Positions 35,707-45,301 are shown, numbered from the stretch's first letter. The stretch: 64,000 nt of DNA from Flavobacterium caseinilyticum (GCF_004349085.1 NZ_SMFM01000001.1:930001-994000); one strand, 5' to 3'. The notes: generated from the letters alone by a model not told the origin. A program made the numbers and translations.

Positions 35707-37845
35707 TTACTCGAAACTGCCCATTAAAATTTCTAATATTTTAATAGCCGCCTCGCTAATTTTTGTACCAGGACCAAAAACAGCAACTGCACCGGCATCA
35801 AATAAAAACTGATAATCTTGTGCCGGAATTACTCCGCCTACAACTACCATAATATCTTCCCGACCGTAATTTTTTAGCTCTTCAATCACTTGTGGGACCA
35901 GTGTTTTGTGACCTGCCGCCAATGATGAAACACCAAGAATATGAACATCATTTTCAACCGCTTGTTTAGCTGCTTCAGCCGGCGTTTGAAAAAGTGGACC
36001 AATATCAACATCAAAACCGACATCAGCATATCCGGTGGCGACCACTTTTGCACCACGATCATGTCCGTCCTGACCCATTTTGGCAATCATGATTCGTGGA
36101 CGTCGTCCTTCTTTTTTAGCGAATTCATCTGCCAGTTGTTTTGCTTTTTCAAAACTTTTGTCGTCTTTTATTTCTTTACTATACACACCGCTAAAGGATT
36201 TAATTTGTGCTTTGTATCTTCCAAAAACCGTTTCAAGCGCATCGCTGATTTCTCCTAATGTAGTTCGGTTTCGGGCCGCTTCGACAGCTATTTCCAGTAA
36301 ATTCCCTTCACCGGTTTGGGCACAAAGGATTAATTTTTTAAGAGAATTCTGCACTTTTTCAGAATCTCTACTGGCTTTGATTCGGTCTAATTGTTCCAGT
36401 TGTTGTTTGCGGACCATTTGGTTATCCACATCCAAAATCTGTAACGGATCTTCTTTTTCTAATCTATATTGATTTACTCCCACGATAATATCCTGACCGC
36501 TGTCTATTCTGGCTTGTTTTCTGGCCGCAGCTTCTTCGATTCTAAGTTTTGGAATTCCGGATTCAATGGCTTTGGTCATTCCGCCAAGTTCTTCTACTTC
36601 TTCGATTAGTTTCCAAGCGTTTTCGGCGATTTCATTCGTCAAGCTTTCTACATAATAACTCCCGGCCCATGGATCAACGGTTTTGGTAATTTTAGTTTCT
36701 TCCTGCAGATAAAGCTGTGTGTTTCGGGCAATTCTAGCAGAGAAATCTGTTGGTAAAGCGATGGCTTCGTCCAATGCATTGGTATGCAAAGATTGTGTTC
36801 CTCCAAAAGCGGCTGCAGCTGCTTCAATACAGGTTCGTGCCACATTATTGAAAGGATCTTGCTCTGTTAAACTCCAACCTGAAGTTTGGCAATGGGTTCG
36901 CAAGGCTAATGATTTATCGTCTTTGGGTTCAAATTGCTTCACCAATTTCGCCCATATCATTCTTCCCGCACGCATTTTGGCAATTTCCATAAAATGGTTC
37001 ATTCCAATCGCCCAGAAAAAAGACAGTCTTGGAGCGAATTCATCAATTTTCATTCCGGTCGCTAATCCGGTTCTAATGTATTCCAAACCATCGGCCAAAG
37101 TGTAAGCTAATTCAATATCAGCAGTGGCTCCCGCTTCTTGCATGTGGTATCCTGAAATTGAAATCGAATTGAATTTGGGCATTTTTTTGCTGGTATATTC
37201 AAAAATATCAGCAATGATTTTCATCGAAGGTGTTGGCGGATAAATATATGTGTTACGCACCATGAACTCTTTCAAAATGTCATTTTGTATCGTACCTGAG
37301 AGTAATTCGGGTTTTACGCCTTGTTCTTCGGCGGCGACAATATAGAAAGCCATAATAGGTAAAACAGCGCCATTCATCGTCATGGAAACGGACATTTCAT
37401 CTAGTGGAATTTGGTCGAATAATACTTTCATGTCTTCCACGGAATCAATTGCAACTCCCGCTTTTCCTACATCGCCCACTACGCGTTCGTGATCGGAATC
37501 ATAGCCGCGGTGTGTAGGTAAATCAAAAGCGATGGAAAGTCCTTTTTGACCCGCAGCCAGATTTCGTCTGTAAAAAGCATTACTTTCTTCAGCGGTCGAA
37601 AATCCTGCATATTGGCGAACTGTCCAAGGTCTGCGAACGTACATTGTGGCGTAAGGTCCGCGTAAATTTGGTGCAAAACCAGCTCCAAAATCAAGATGAG
37701 TAAGATGCTCAATATCTTGCTCCGAGTACGTTGGTTTTAATTCGATTCCCTCTGCGGTTAGAAAAGCATCAGCCACAGCATTTTCATTCTCCACTTTCAA
37801 CAGTGTGCTTTCTAATTTTATATGTTGTAAATCTTTTCTTTTCAT
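35707..37845 (-). CDS. scpA: methylmalonyl-CoA mutase large subunit
   Basis: This adenosylcobalamin enzyme interconverts succinyl-CoA and methylmalonyl-CoA in propionate and branched-chain amino acid metabolism. The N-terminal TIM barrel carries [20 protein letters not shown] and [18 protein letters not shown] segments. The C-terminal cobalamin domain has DGHDRG with the cobalt-binding His595, then [13 protein letters not shown] and VGGVIP. At 712 aa it is the full catalytic chain (also named mutB). The non-catalytic partner lies 67 bases upstream, and the pair ends in a terminator. Confidence 0.95.
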   Translation of the reverse strand: MKRKDLQHIKLESTLLKVENENAVADAFLTAEGIELKPTYSEQDIEHLTHLDFGAGFAPNLRGPYATMYVRRPWTVRQYAGFSTAEESNAFYRRNLAAGQKGLSIAFDLPTHRGYDSDHERVVGDVGKAGVAIDSVEDMKVLFDQIPLDEMSVSMTMNGAVLPIMAFYIVAAEEQGVKPELLSGTIQNDILKEFMVRNTYIYPPTPSMKIIADIFEYTSKKMPKFNSISISGYHMQEAGATADIELAYTLADGLEYIRTGLATGMKIDEFAPRLSFFWAIGMNHFMEIAKMRAGRMIWAKLVKQFEPKDDKSLALRTHCQTSGWSLTEQDPFNNVARTCIEAAAAAFGGTQSLHTNALDEAIALPTDFSARIARNTQLYLQEETKITKTVDPWAGSYYVESLTNEIAENAWKLIEEVEELGGMTKAIESGIPKLRIEEAAARKQARIDSGQDIIVGVNQYRLEKEDPLQILDVDNQMVRKQQLEQLDRIKASRDSEKVQNSLKKLILCAQTGEGNLLEIAVEAARNRTTLGEISDALETVFGRYKAQIKSFSGVYSKEIKDDKSFEKAKQLADEFAKKEGRRPRIMIAKMGQDGHDRGAKVVATGYADVGFDVDIGPLFQTPAEAAKQAVENDVHILGVSSLAAGHKTLVPQVIEELKNYGREDIMVVVGGVIPAQDYQFLFDAGAVAVFGPGTKISEAAIKILEILMGSFE

Positions 37846-37912
37846 TTGTTAAGTACCAAATTACACGAATGCTGATTAATTTTTAATTTTGATTAACCGA
37901 AATTTCCGGATT

Positions 37913-39277
37913 TTATTCAAGATCTAATCTTTCCTGTTCTATTTTCTCTGCCAGACGTCTTTCTATTATTGGTGTAATCAAGGTTTTTCTCGGTTTCACT
38001 TTTACAAAAGGAAATAATTCTAAATCATGTTTCATTTTGTCCTGTTTATTAGGATGTTTGTTTGTGCCTAATAGAATTTCTTTCCCAGAATCAAATAATT
38101 CCTGAGCTGTATCAGCACTTTCCTGAATTTTCCTTTTGATGATTCCTTCGTTAAGTTGTTTCAGGAAACCGCCATTTGCCTCTATATCTTTGAATAAAGC
38201 CAATGCTTTTTCGGCTAATTGATTGGTGAGATTTTCTATATAATAACTGCCGTCAGCCGGATTATTCACTTTGTCAAAATAACTTTCGTTTTTAAGAATC
38301 AACAATTGATTTCGGGCGATACGGTCGCCAAATTCATTGTCTTTATGGTACAACGCATCATACGGTAAATTTGCAATAGCATCTGCTCCGCCAATAATCG
38401 CACTCATACATTCGGTTGTGGTACGCAACATATTTACGTTGTAATCATACAATGTTTTGTTTCGTTTGGTAGGCGAAACGATGATGTTGCAGTCTAAGTT
38501 GTGGTTGTATTCCTTTGCAATCAGATTAAAAAGTAATCGTAATGCACGCAGTTTTGCAATTTCAAAAAAGTAATTTGTCCCAACGGCTACTTCAAAAACT
38601 ATTGGTTGGTTTATGTTTTCAATTCGATTGAAATATTCATTTGCCTGTCCTAAACTATAGGCAATTTGCTGCACCATGTTGGCACCTGCATTTTGATACA
38701 AAGCAGTATTTATACTGATTAATGACACTGATGGCGTTGCTGCCGAAAGTAAATTCAGTGTGTCAAAATTGCTTTTTTCTTTAGTTGTAAACCAGTTTCC
38801 GTCTTTGGCTAATTGTCCAATTGGATCCAGATTACAAAAAATAACAGTCTTATTTTGTTTTGCGAAAGCATCAATTTTTCTGACGAAATCGATTGAAATA
38901 AATGCAAGATTAAAATAAACGGTAACTTTTTCTAATGGTAATTGCTCCAAAAGATTGGTAATATCAATTGATTCGTTTTCGATAGTAAAACGAAGGCTGT
39001 TCGCACCACGACTTAAGCTGTCGCGCGCTCTTTCGATTGATTTTTCAACATCGTAGACAAATATATTTTGGCAAATTTTGAATTCAGTCGCTTTTGTGGA
39101 AACAGAAAAAGCCTTGGTAAACTCATCTTTATGGTAAAAAGGTTTCACCTGAATGTCTTCAGGAGAATTCCACACTAAAGTTTCATTGTAATCTGCTCCT
39201 TTGAGTTCAAATTGGATTTTTTGTTTCCATTGTTTGGAGGAAATGGGATTGAAATCATCGAAAAGGTTTGTAGCCAT
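37913..39277 (-). CDS. methylmalonyl-CoA mutase small subunit
   Basis: This 454-aa protein is related to the barrel of the large chain (KQKIQFELKGADYNETLVW, NPADGSYYIENLTNQLAEKA) but has no DxHxxG cobalamin motif and ends before that domain. Such chains are the structural partner in two-subunit mutases (mutA type). At 454 aa it is clearly shorter than the actinobacterial small subunit, because it lacks any C-terminal domain. It lies between the divIC-like gene and the large-subunit gene with short gaps, so it is probably co-transcribed. Confidence 0.92.
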   Translation of the reverse strand: MATNLFDDFNPISSKQWKQKIQFELKGADYNETLVWNSPEDIQVKPFYHKDEFTKAFSVSTKATEFKICQNIFVYDVEKSIERARDSLSRGANSLRFTIENESIDITNLLEQLPLEKVTVYFNLAFISIDFVRKIDAFAKQNKTVIFCNLDPIGQLAKDGNWFTTKEKSNFDTLNLLSAATPSVSLISINTALYQNAGANMVQQIAYSLGQANEYFNRIENINQPIVFEVAVGTNYFFEIAKLRALRLLFNLIAKEYNHNLDCNIIVSPTKRNKTLYDYNVNMLRTTTECMSAIIGGADAIANLPYDALYHKDNEFGDRIARNQLLILKNESYFDKVNNPADGSYYIENLTNQLAEKALALFKDIEANGGFLKQLNEGIIKRKIQESADTAQELFDSGKEILLGTNKHPNKQDKMKHDLELFPFVKVKPRKTLITPIIERRLAEKIEQERLDLE

Positions 39278-39325
39278 TTTTTGGTCGATTAAATTATGGT
39301 TTTGAATAATTAATATTTTAATTAT

Positions 39326-39649
39326 TTATTTTTTTTCAACTGTATCGCCTTCGAATTCGATGATATAAATATCTTCACTATCTTTTTTCATGTAATATTT
39401 TTCGCGAGCGTATTTTTCTATTTGTTCTGAATTTTTTAATTGCTTGATATTTTCCTTATCTTTTTTTATTTCCTGATTATAATAAGCGGCATTATCTTCC
39501 AGGTCTTCAATTTGTTTGTCCAAAATGCGATGACCGAAGTACGAATAGTTATCTAAAAAAATCATCCAAGTAATAAAAAACAACAAGACCCAAATGTATT
39601 TGTTACTTAAAAATTTGAACCAAGGTTTGTTTTTGTAAGGATTTGTCAT
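39326..39649 (-). CDS. septum formation initiator (FtsB/DivIC family)
   Basis: This small bitopic division protein has a short cytoplasmic N-terminus, one transmembrane helix (about 17-35, YIWVLLFFITWMIFL) and a coiled coil (about 45-95, IEDLEDNAAYYNQEIKKDKE) with an acidic tail. FtsB/DivIC proteins link the early and late divisome. The frame is open further upstream to 39718, but those 23 codons lie in a dispersed repeat (39661-39756). The Met at 39649 (MTNPYKNKPWF) is therefore the start, giving 107 aa. It lies between udk and the mutase genes. Confidence 0.88.
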   Translation of the reverse strand: MTNPYKNKPWFKFLSNKYIWVLLFFITWMIFLDNYSYFGHRILDKQIEDLEDNAAYYNQEIKKDKENIKQLKNSEQIEKYAREKYYMKKDSEDIYIIEFEGDTVEKK

Positions 39650-39660
39650 TTTATTTTTTT

Positions 39661-39756
39661 TAGCCCCGATTACAGTGGAAATCCTTTTAGTAGGTGATAC
39701 TGACGAAGGAAGATTCACCTACTAAAAGATTGCAACGGAAAGCGGGAAATAGCTCC
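39661..39756 (-). repeat. dispersed spacer repeat, compact copy
   Basis: On the minus strand it begins GGAGCTATTTCCCGCTTTCC and ends ATCGGGGCTA. Its centre is a perfect 14-bp hairpin (39684-39697 with 39715-39728; CTTTTAGTAGGTGA) with a 17-base loop. It is inserted between udk and the divIC-like gene and has created a false N-terminal extension for the latter. Confidence 0.8.
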
Positions 39757-39787
39757 TAATAATAATTTCACTAAAATTACAACTAAA

Positions 39788-40396
39788 TTACAGAATTTTT
39801 TGATTTATTACTGCGCGAACCACATCAATGGCGACAGTATTGTATTTGTCATTTGGTATTATGATATCTGCAAAAGCTTTGGTTGGTTCGATGAACTGTT
39901 CGTGCATTGGTTTCAAAGTGGTTTGGTACCTGTTGATTACTTCATTCATGTCCCGGCCACGTTCCGCGATATCACGTTTCATTCGGCGGATTAATCGCTC
40001 GTCAGAATCAGCGTGAACATATATTTTTACATCAAATAATTCTCTTAATTCTGCATTTGCCAAGATTAAAATCCCTTCGACAATCATCACTTTTCTCGGA
40101 TGTGTAAAAACGGTATCGTCCGTTCTATTGTGCGTCGCAAAGGAATAAACAGGTTGATGGATGTTGTTCCCTGCTTTTAATTCTTTTAGATGTGCAACCA
40201 GCAATTCGAAATCAATGGCACGCGGATGATCAAAATTAATTAAAGCGCGTTCATCAAACGAAAGCCCGTGATTTTCTTTGTAATATGAGTCTTGAGAAAT
40301 AATACCAACTTCGGTCTCTGGTAATTCATTCATAATTTGATGTACAACGGTTGTTTTTCCGCTTCCAGTACCGCCTGCAATTCCTATAATGAGCAT
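39788..40396 (-). CDS. udk: uridine kinase
   Basis: Udk phosphorylates uridine and cytidine in pyrimidine salvage. The P-loop is GGTGSGKTT (residues 8-16). SQDSYY and FDHPRAIDFELL form the nucleoside site, and the lid has RRMKRDIAERGRDMNEVINRY. At 202 aa it is of normal length. It has its own -7 element 28 bases upstream and is first in the run udk - divIC-like - mutase small - mutase large. Confidence 0.95.
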   Translation of the reverse strand: MLIIGIAGGTGSGKTTVVHQIMNELPETEVGIISQDSYYKENHGLSFDERALINFDHPRAIDFELLVAHLKELKAGNNIHQPVYSFATHNRTDDTVFTHPRKVMIVEGILILANAELRELFDVKIYVHADSDERLIRRMKRDIAERGRDMNEVINRYQTTLKPMHEQFIEPTKAFADIIIPNDKYNTVAIDVVRAVINQKIL

Positions 40397-40423
40397 AATT
40401 TTTTTGTTATGTTTTTATCGGGA

Positions 40424-40431
40424 CAAAAATA
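40424..40431 (-). promoter_or_regulatory. -7 element of udk
   Basis: TATTTTTG on the minus strand matches TAnnTTTG. The predicted leader is about 20 bases. Confidence 0.5.
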
Positions 40432-40546
40432 GGAATTTAATCGGGAGCAGTTTTTCTTTTTTTAAGAAATATTGCTAATTTAATAGATTTATTTAGTGGT
40501 TATTATTTAACATTTTTTCTATCTTTAGTTTCTAAATTTTAAAACA

Positions 40547-41128
40547 TTGTATTCACAAGTCAATAAAAATATAAGCCGATATGTCACTTTTGACGTAAAT
40601 GAATTAGAAATTTTTAATTCATTATTGGAGTACACTGCCGTACCTAAAAAAACGAATATGCTTCAGGAGGGAGAGATGTGTAATTTTGAAGCTTATGTTA
40701 TCAAAGGCTGTGTCCGAAAATATTACATTGACGCGAATGGTTTTGAAGTTATTCTGCAATTTGCCATCGAAAATGCTTGGATTAGCGATATTTCTTTTAG
40801 TATTTACGAAGATAAACCGAGTCGGGTATACATAGAAACATTAGAAGATTGCGAATTTTTTATGTTCAGTCCGGAAACGAAAGAGGAATTATTCAATAAA
40901 GCACCAAAGTTTGAACGCGCTTTCCGTATTCTGATGCAACGCAGTTTAGCTGTTACTCAAGACCGGTTATTTACTACTATTTCTAAATCGGCTACCGAGA
41001 AATATTTAGAGTTTCTCGAACAGTATCCTACACTTTCGCAGCGCGTTGCCCAACATTATATTGCTTCTTATCTGGGAATTTCAGCGGAATTTTTAAGTAA
41101 AGTTAGGACAAAAATCGCTAAAATTTAA
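40547..41128 (+). CDS. Crp/Fnr family transcriptional regulator
   Basis: This 193-aa regulator has an N-terminal cyclic-nucleotide-binding-like barrel (about 20-115: MLQEGEMCNFEAYVIKGCVR, LQFAIENAWISD, EDCEFFMFS) and a C-terminal helix-turn-helix (SQRVAQHYIASYLGISAEFLSKVR). The arginine-containing phosphate-binding cassette of true cAMP binders is not evident, so the ligand is unknown. It begins at a TTG at 40547; no ATG occurs in frame before residue 38. Pirin and YceI follow on the same strand and are likely targets. Confidence 0.88.
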   Translation: MYSQVNKNISRYVTFDVNELEIFNSLLEYTAVPKKTNMLQEGEMCNFEAYVIKGCVRKYYIDANGFEVILQFAIENAWISDISFSIYEDKPSRVYIETLEDCEFFMFSPETKEELFNKAPKFERAFRILMQRSLAVTQDRLFTTISKSATEKYLEFLEQYPTLSQRVAQHYIASYLGISAEFLSKVRTKIAKI

Positions 41129-41218
41129 ATACTCGTTTTTTTTCATTTCTTGTCCTAGTTCAATGCATGCGCTTTTTTTTTGACGCAACTTTGCATCATA
41201 CTATTAAAGAACAGGACA

Positions 41219-41971
41219 ATGGAAAATACAGATAAAATTATAGACGGTGCAATTACACATTATATTTTGCACAAAGCCAATACGCGCGGTCATGCTAATC
41301 ATGGTTGGTTAGAATCCTATCATACGTTTAGTTTTGCCAATTATCAAAATCCAGAGCGTATGAATTTTGGTGTGTTGCGCGTTCTTAATGATGATAGAGT
41401 CAGCCAAGGAATGGGTTTTGGGAAACATCCGCACGATAACATGGAAATTATTTCTATTCCGCTCGAAGGTGATTTAGAACACCAAGACAGTATGGGAAAT
41501 ACTACCGTAATCAAGGAAGGTGATATTCAGGCGATGAGCGCTGGTACCGGAATTTTTCATAGCGAGTATAATAAGAATAAAGATCAGTTGGTTAAATTTT
41601 TACAGATTTGGATTTATCCAAATAAAAAAAATGTAACGCCTCGTTATGACCAAATCACGTTAGATTTAAATGATCGTCACAATAAATTACAGCAAATTTT
41701 GTCGCCAAATCCAGAAGATGACGGCGTGTGGATTCATCAAGATGCTTGGTTTCATATTGGGAAGTTTGACAACGACTTTTCTACTTTGTATGAATTGAAA
41801 AAACCAGGAAATGGAATTTATGCTTTTGTTTTAAAAGGGGATTTCACGATTGGTAACATTGCTTTAAATGAGCGCGACGGACTAGGAATTTGGGATACAA
41901 ATTCAATTAAAATTACCGCTAATTCAACTAACGCAGAGATCCTATTGATGGAAGTTCCGATGCAATTGTAA
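41219..41971 (+). CDS. pirin family protein
   Basis: This is a bicupin metal protein. The metal site is KHPHDNMEIISIPLEGDLEH (three His and a Glu), followed by SAGTGIFHSEYN. Bacterial pirins are either quercetin dioxygenases or regulators of central metabolism, which cannot be told apart here. The frame opens at a TTG 39 bases earlier, but the ATG at 41219 (MENTDKIIDGA) is the natural start and gives 250 aa. It lies between the Crp/Fnr regulator and a YceI gene, a likely redox-stress group. Confidence 0.9.
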   Translation: MENTDKIIDGAITHYILHKANTRGHANHGWLESYHTFSFANYQNPERMNFGVLRVLNDDRVSQGMGFGKHPHDNMEIISIPLEGDLEHQDSMGNTTVIKEGDIQAMSAGTGIFHSEYNKNKDQLVKFLQIWIYPNKKNVTPRYDQITLDLNDRHNKLQQILSPNPEDDGVWIHQDAWFHIGKFDNDFSTLYELKKPGNGIYAFVLKGDFTIGNIALNERDGLGIWDTNSIKITANSTNAEILLMEVPMQL

Positions 41972-42021
41972 TCTGCTAAATAATAGAAATAAATAATATT
42001 AATTTAAAATAAAATACTACT

Positions 42022-42552
42022 ATGTCAACAACAAAATGGGTAATTGACCCAACACACTCAGAAATTGGTTTTAAAGTGAAGCACATGATGTTCACTAATG
42101 TTTCAGGTAAATTTTCAAAATTCGATGCAACGATTGAAACAGAAGACAGCAATTTACAAAATGCGAAAATTGAGTTTACAGGAGCAATTGATTCTATAAC
42201 AACAGGAAACGCAGACAGAGACACTCATTTATTGAGTGCTGATTTTTTTGATGCTGCTCAGTTTCCAGAAATTAAATTTAGTGCTACTTCTTTTACCAAA
42301 ATTAATGAAGGCGAATATGAATTGGTTGGTGATTTAACATTACACGGGGTTACAAAGTCGGTGAAATTAGCAGCGGATTATGGAGGATTAATGAAAGATC
42401 CTTGGGGAAATACCAAAATGGCACTTGCATTAGAAGGAAAAATCAACAGAAAAGATTGGGGTTTAAACTGGAATTCGGCTCTTGAAACTGGCGGTGTTTT
42501 AGTAAGTGAAGAAGTTCGTTTGAATATCGAACTACAGTTTTTGCAACAATAA
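42022..42552 (+). CDS. YceI family lipid-binding protein
   Basis: YceI proteins are lipocalin-like barrels that bind polyisoprenoids such as quinone precursors. Diagnostic parts are WVIDPTHSEIGFKVKHMMFTN at the start, HLLSADFFDAAQFPEIKFSA in the middle and GDLTLHGVTKSVKL near residue 110. This 176-aa copy has no signal peptide, so unlike E. coli YceI it should be cytoplasmic. It follows pirin by 50 bases and ends with a terminator. Confidence 0.93.
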   Translation: MSTTKWVIDPTHSEIGFKVKHMMFTNVSGKFSKFDATIETEDSNLQNAKIEFTGAIDSITTGNADRDTHLLSADFFDAAQFPEIKFSATSFTKINEGEYELVGDLTLHGVTKSVKLAADYGGLMKDPWGNTKMALALEGKINRKDWGLNWNSALETGGVLVSEEVRLNIELQFLQQ

Positions 42553-42565
42553 TTGTAAAGTAAAT

Positions 42566-42608
42566 AAACACAAATCTCAAAGGATTCTTCTTTGGGGTTT
42601 GTGTTTTT
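42566..42608 (+). terminator. terminator after the YceI gene
   Basis: AAACACAAATCTCAAAG pairs with CTTTGGGGTTTGTGTTT, with wobbles, and Ts follow. Confidence 0.8.
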
Positions 42609-42620
42609 TAATAAAATAGA

Positions 42621-42935
42621 ATGATGGAAACCATAAATATTTTATACATAGGAAGACATCCCGAAATTCTAGAAACTGTCATCCGATTAATAAATGCAAA
42701 TGACAATTGGAATGGATTAGGCGTTATGAATGATGAGGAAGCGAAGGAAATTTTTCTAAAAAAAGATTTTTCCATTGTATTGTTAGGTTCCGGAATTCAG
42801 GAAGAAAGCGAAACTGAATTGTACACTTTTTTCAAAAATCAAAATCCAAATATTAGTATTGTTCAGCATTATGGCGGTGGAAGTGGTTTGCTAAAAAGTG
42901 AAATTCTACATGGCTTGTATAACAATAAAAATTAA
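42621..42935 (+). CDS. degenerate receiver-like protein
   Basis: The 104-aa protein follows the beta-alpha layout of a response-regulator receiver: INILYIGRHPEILETVIRLI, then KDFSIVLLGSGI, then NISIVQHYGGGSG. The usual phospho-acceptor Asp is missing: the strand that should hold it reads FSIVLLGSG. It has no output domain. It may be a phosphorylation-independent adaptor, or an unrelated Rossmann-like protein. It starts 69 bases after YceI, beyond a terminator. Confidence 0.55.
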   Translation: MMETINILYIGRHPEILETVIRLINANDNWNGLGVMNDEEAKEIFLKKDFSIVLLGSGIQEESETELYTFFKNQNPNISIVQHYGGGSGLLKSEILHGLYNNKN

Positions 42936-42950
42936 AAACTCTTTTTTTTT

Positions 42951-43011
42951 ACCATTAAGAAATTAAGAAAAATTAAGCACCGTTCTTAATTTTTCTTAAT
43001 TTCCTAATGGT
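42951..43011. repeat. 27-bp inverted repeat at gene end
   Basis: ACCATTAAGAAATTAAG... (42951-42977) pairs with 42985-43011 with one mismatch and a 7-base loop. It can act as a terminator for the upstream gene. Confidence 0.8.
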
Positions 43012-43060
43012 TTAATTTATAAAATAGGATGTTTAATAAAATATTTAGTATTGCCAACTA

Positions 43061-43087
43061 AAAAAAGAGAGCCATTTGACTCTCTTT
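43061..43087 (-). terminator. terminator of the SDR reductase gene
   Basis: AAAGAGAG / CTCTCTTT with an 8-base loop, followed on the minus strand by a U-run. Confidence 0.75.
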
Positions 43088-43107
43088 CTTTATTTTATAA
43101 AAAACTA

Positions 43108-43989
43108 TTATTTGTTCTTCTTTGCTTTGATCATCATTTCTAATTGATCCCAAAGTTCTTCCGGAATTGCTTCAAGTAAATTGAACTGTCCAGCGCCTTT
43201 GAGCCATTCACCACCATCAATTGTAATAACATCTCCGTTGATGTATGCTGAAAAATCAGAAACTAAGTAAGCCGCTAGATTGGCTAATTCCTGATGATCT
43301 CCCACACGTTTTAACGGTACTTTTTTAGCCATATCAAATTTTTCTGCTAAATCTCCAGGTAACAATCGGTCCCACGCACCTTTAGTCGGAAACGGTCCAG
43401 GAGCAATTGCATTCGAACGAATTCCGTATTTTGCCCACTCTACAGCGAGACTTCGTGTCATTGCCAAAACTCCCGCTTTTGCAGTTGCGCTAGGCACTAC
43501 GTAAGCAGAACCTGTCCAAGCGTAAGTTGTAACAATATTCAAAATGGTAGATGATTTTTGTTTGGTGTCAATCCAATGTTTTCCAAAAGCAAGTGTACAG
43601 TTTTTGGAACCTTTCAAAACGATATCAATGACAGTATCAAAGGCATTGGCAGATAATCTTTCGGTTGGAGAAATGAAATTTCCGGCTGCATTATTCAGTA
43701 GAACATCAACTTTTCCAAAAGCTTTCAACACTTCTTGTAGCATATTTTCTACTTCTTCATAATGACGTACATCACATTGAATTGGTAGACAAGTTCCGCC
43801 GGTTTCCGTTTCCAGCTCTGCAGCAGTATTTTTCAGTTTTTCTAAATCTCTGGATGTAATGGCCACTTGCGCACCCAATTCCAAGAAATATTTAGTCATT
43901 GCTTTTCCTAAACCGCTTCCGCCTCCGGTTACGACAATCACTTTGCCTTTTAAGGCATCGTCGCGTAACATTTTATCTGTATAACTCAT
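43108..43989 (-). CDS. SDR oxidoreductase, 2,4-dienoyl-CoA reductase-like
   Basis: It has a classical SDR Rossmann fold with TGGGSGLG (about 21-28) and NNAAGNF. The active-site region reads YVVPSATAKAGVLAMTRSLA, followed by NAIAPGPFPTKGAWDRL. This matches animal mitochondrial dienoyl-CoA reductase (DECR1) as I remember it, where the usual Tyr of YxxxK is replaced. The likely role is NADPH-dependent reduction of 2,4-dienoyl-CoA in unsaturated fatty-acid oxidation. At 293 aa it is complete. It stands alone with a terminator. Confidence 0.87.
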   Translation of the reverse strand: MSYTDKMLRDDALKGKVIVVTGGGSGLGKAMTKYFLELGAQVAITSRDLEKLKNTAAELETETGGTCLPIQCDVRHYEEVENMLQEVLKAFGKVDVLLNNAAGNFISPTERLSANAFDTVIDIVLKGSKNCTLAFGKHWIDTKQKSSTILNIVTTYAWTGSAYVVPSATAKAGVLAMTRSLAVEWAKYGIRSNAIAPGPFPTKGAWDRLLPGDLAEKFDMAKKVPLKRVGDHQELANLAAYLVSDFSAYINGDVITIDGGEWLKGAGQFNLLEAIPEELWDQLEMMIKAKKNK

Positions 43990-44069
43990 ATTTTTGATAT
44001 TTTTTTATTGTAAATATAATAAAATTAAATAGTATGCATGCATAATAAAAATAAATTTCAATACCGATT

Positions 44070-45197
44070 TTAGATGGAACACAATCTTTTAGCGGCTTCT
44101 TCAAGCGTAGCATTGTCTTTGGCAAAACAGAAACGAATTAGTTTCAGGTCTTTTCCATCGGCATAAAAAGTAGAAATAGGAATTGCAGCAACGCCATGTT
44201 CTGTAATAAGTCGTTTGCAAAAATCAACATCATTCTCATTTGATATAGCTGCATACGAAACCACTTGAAAATAAGTTCCTTCGCACGGCATGAGTTTGAA
44301 GCGGCTGACTTTTAATAATTGTCTAAAATAATCTCGTTTTTCCTGATATAATTTCCCGATTTCAGCAACAGAAACAATCTCTAAATACTCGCTAATCGCA
44401 AACTGACAAATGCTGTTTACACTAAAAACTAAAAATTGATGTACTTTTTTGATTTCGTTCATTAAATATTCCGGCGCTACTAAATAGCCAATTTTCCATC
44501 CCGTAACATGGAATGATTTTCCAAAAGAGGAAATCATCACACAACGATTTAATAGTTTCTTGCGTGTATGAGCTGAAATATGTTTCTCCTCGAAAGTGAT
44601 GTATTCATACACTTCATCAGAAAGAAGTATGATAGCAGGATATTTTTCGAGCAGCATTTCCAAGGCTTCCAAATCATATTCCGCCAAGATTTTCCCGGTT
44701 GGATTATGCGGATTATTGATGATAATCATTTTAGTTTTTGCAGTACATGCTTTTTCAATAATTTCCCAATTTGGAGTATAATCATCATTCAGTGCTACCC
44801 GAACCGGATTTGCGTTGCATAATAATACAGGCGCTTCATAGCAATCATAACTGGGATCTAAAATAATCACTTCGTCATTGCTTTTTACCAAAGCTGTTAT
44901 GGTGGTAAAAATGGCTTGTGTCGCTCCAGCGGTAACGAGCAATTCCGTTTTAGGCTGAATTGTTCTTTGATAAGAGTTCTCGATTAATAGTGCTATTTTT
45001 GATAATAACGGTAGATAGCCGGACATTGGCGTGTATTGATGTACATTTTCTTTGGCCAGTTTGGCAACAATATTTGTTAAGCGTTCATCGACAGGAAAAT
45101 TTGGAAAACCTTGAGAAAGATTGATGGCATTATATTCAGCAGCCATTTTTGACATAACTGTAAAAATACTCGTGCTGATATTTGGAAGTTTACTCAT
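44070..45197 (-). CDS. methionine-type aminotransferase, class I/II
   Basis: This PLP enzyme is of the YbdL / kynurenine aminotransferase branch. The opening NAINLSQGFPNFPVDERL, the region NNPHNPTGKIL, LSDEVYEYITFEEKH and the PLP-binding Lys in SSFGKSFHVTGWKIGYL are all present. YbdL-type enzymes prefer methionine, and a role in methionine salvage or keto-acid balance is inferred. At 375 aa it is of normal length. It is divergent from nothing and not visibly in an operon. Confidence 0.9.
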   Translation of the reverse strand: MSKLPNISTSIFTVMSKMAAEYNAINLSQGFPNFPVDERLTNIVAKLAKENVHQYTPMSGYLPLLSKIALLIENSYQRTIQPKTELLVTAGATQAIFTTITALVKSNDEVIILDPSYDCYEAPVLLCNANPVRVALNDDYTPNWEIIEKACTAKTKMIIINNPHNPTGKILAEYDLEALEMLLEKYPAIILLSDEVYEYITFEEKHISAHTRKKLLNRCVMISSFGKSFHVTGWKIGYLVAPEYLMNEIKKVHQFLVFSVNSICQFAISEYLEIVSVAEIGKLYQEKRDYFRQLLKVSRFKLMPCEGTYFQVVSYAAISNENDVDFCKRLITEHGVAAIPISTFYADGKDLKLIRFCFAKDNATLEEAAKRLCSI

Positions 45198-45252
45198 AAA
45201 ATCAAATTAATTGCTTTATAAAAGTACCATTTTTATCCAGATAAATTAGAAG

Positions 45253-45280
45253 AAAAAAAAAGCTACCTAAATGGCAGCTT
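45253..45280 (-). terminator. terminator of PepSY-like paralog 2
   Basis: AAGCTACC / GGCAGCTT with one mismatch, followed on the minus strand by a U-run. Confidence 0.75.
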
Positions 45281-45301
45281 CTTCTTGCTAAACAATTAAT
45301 A

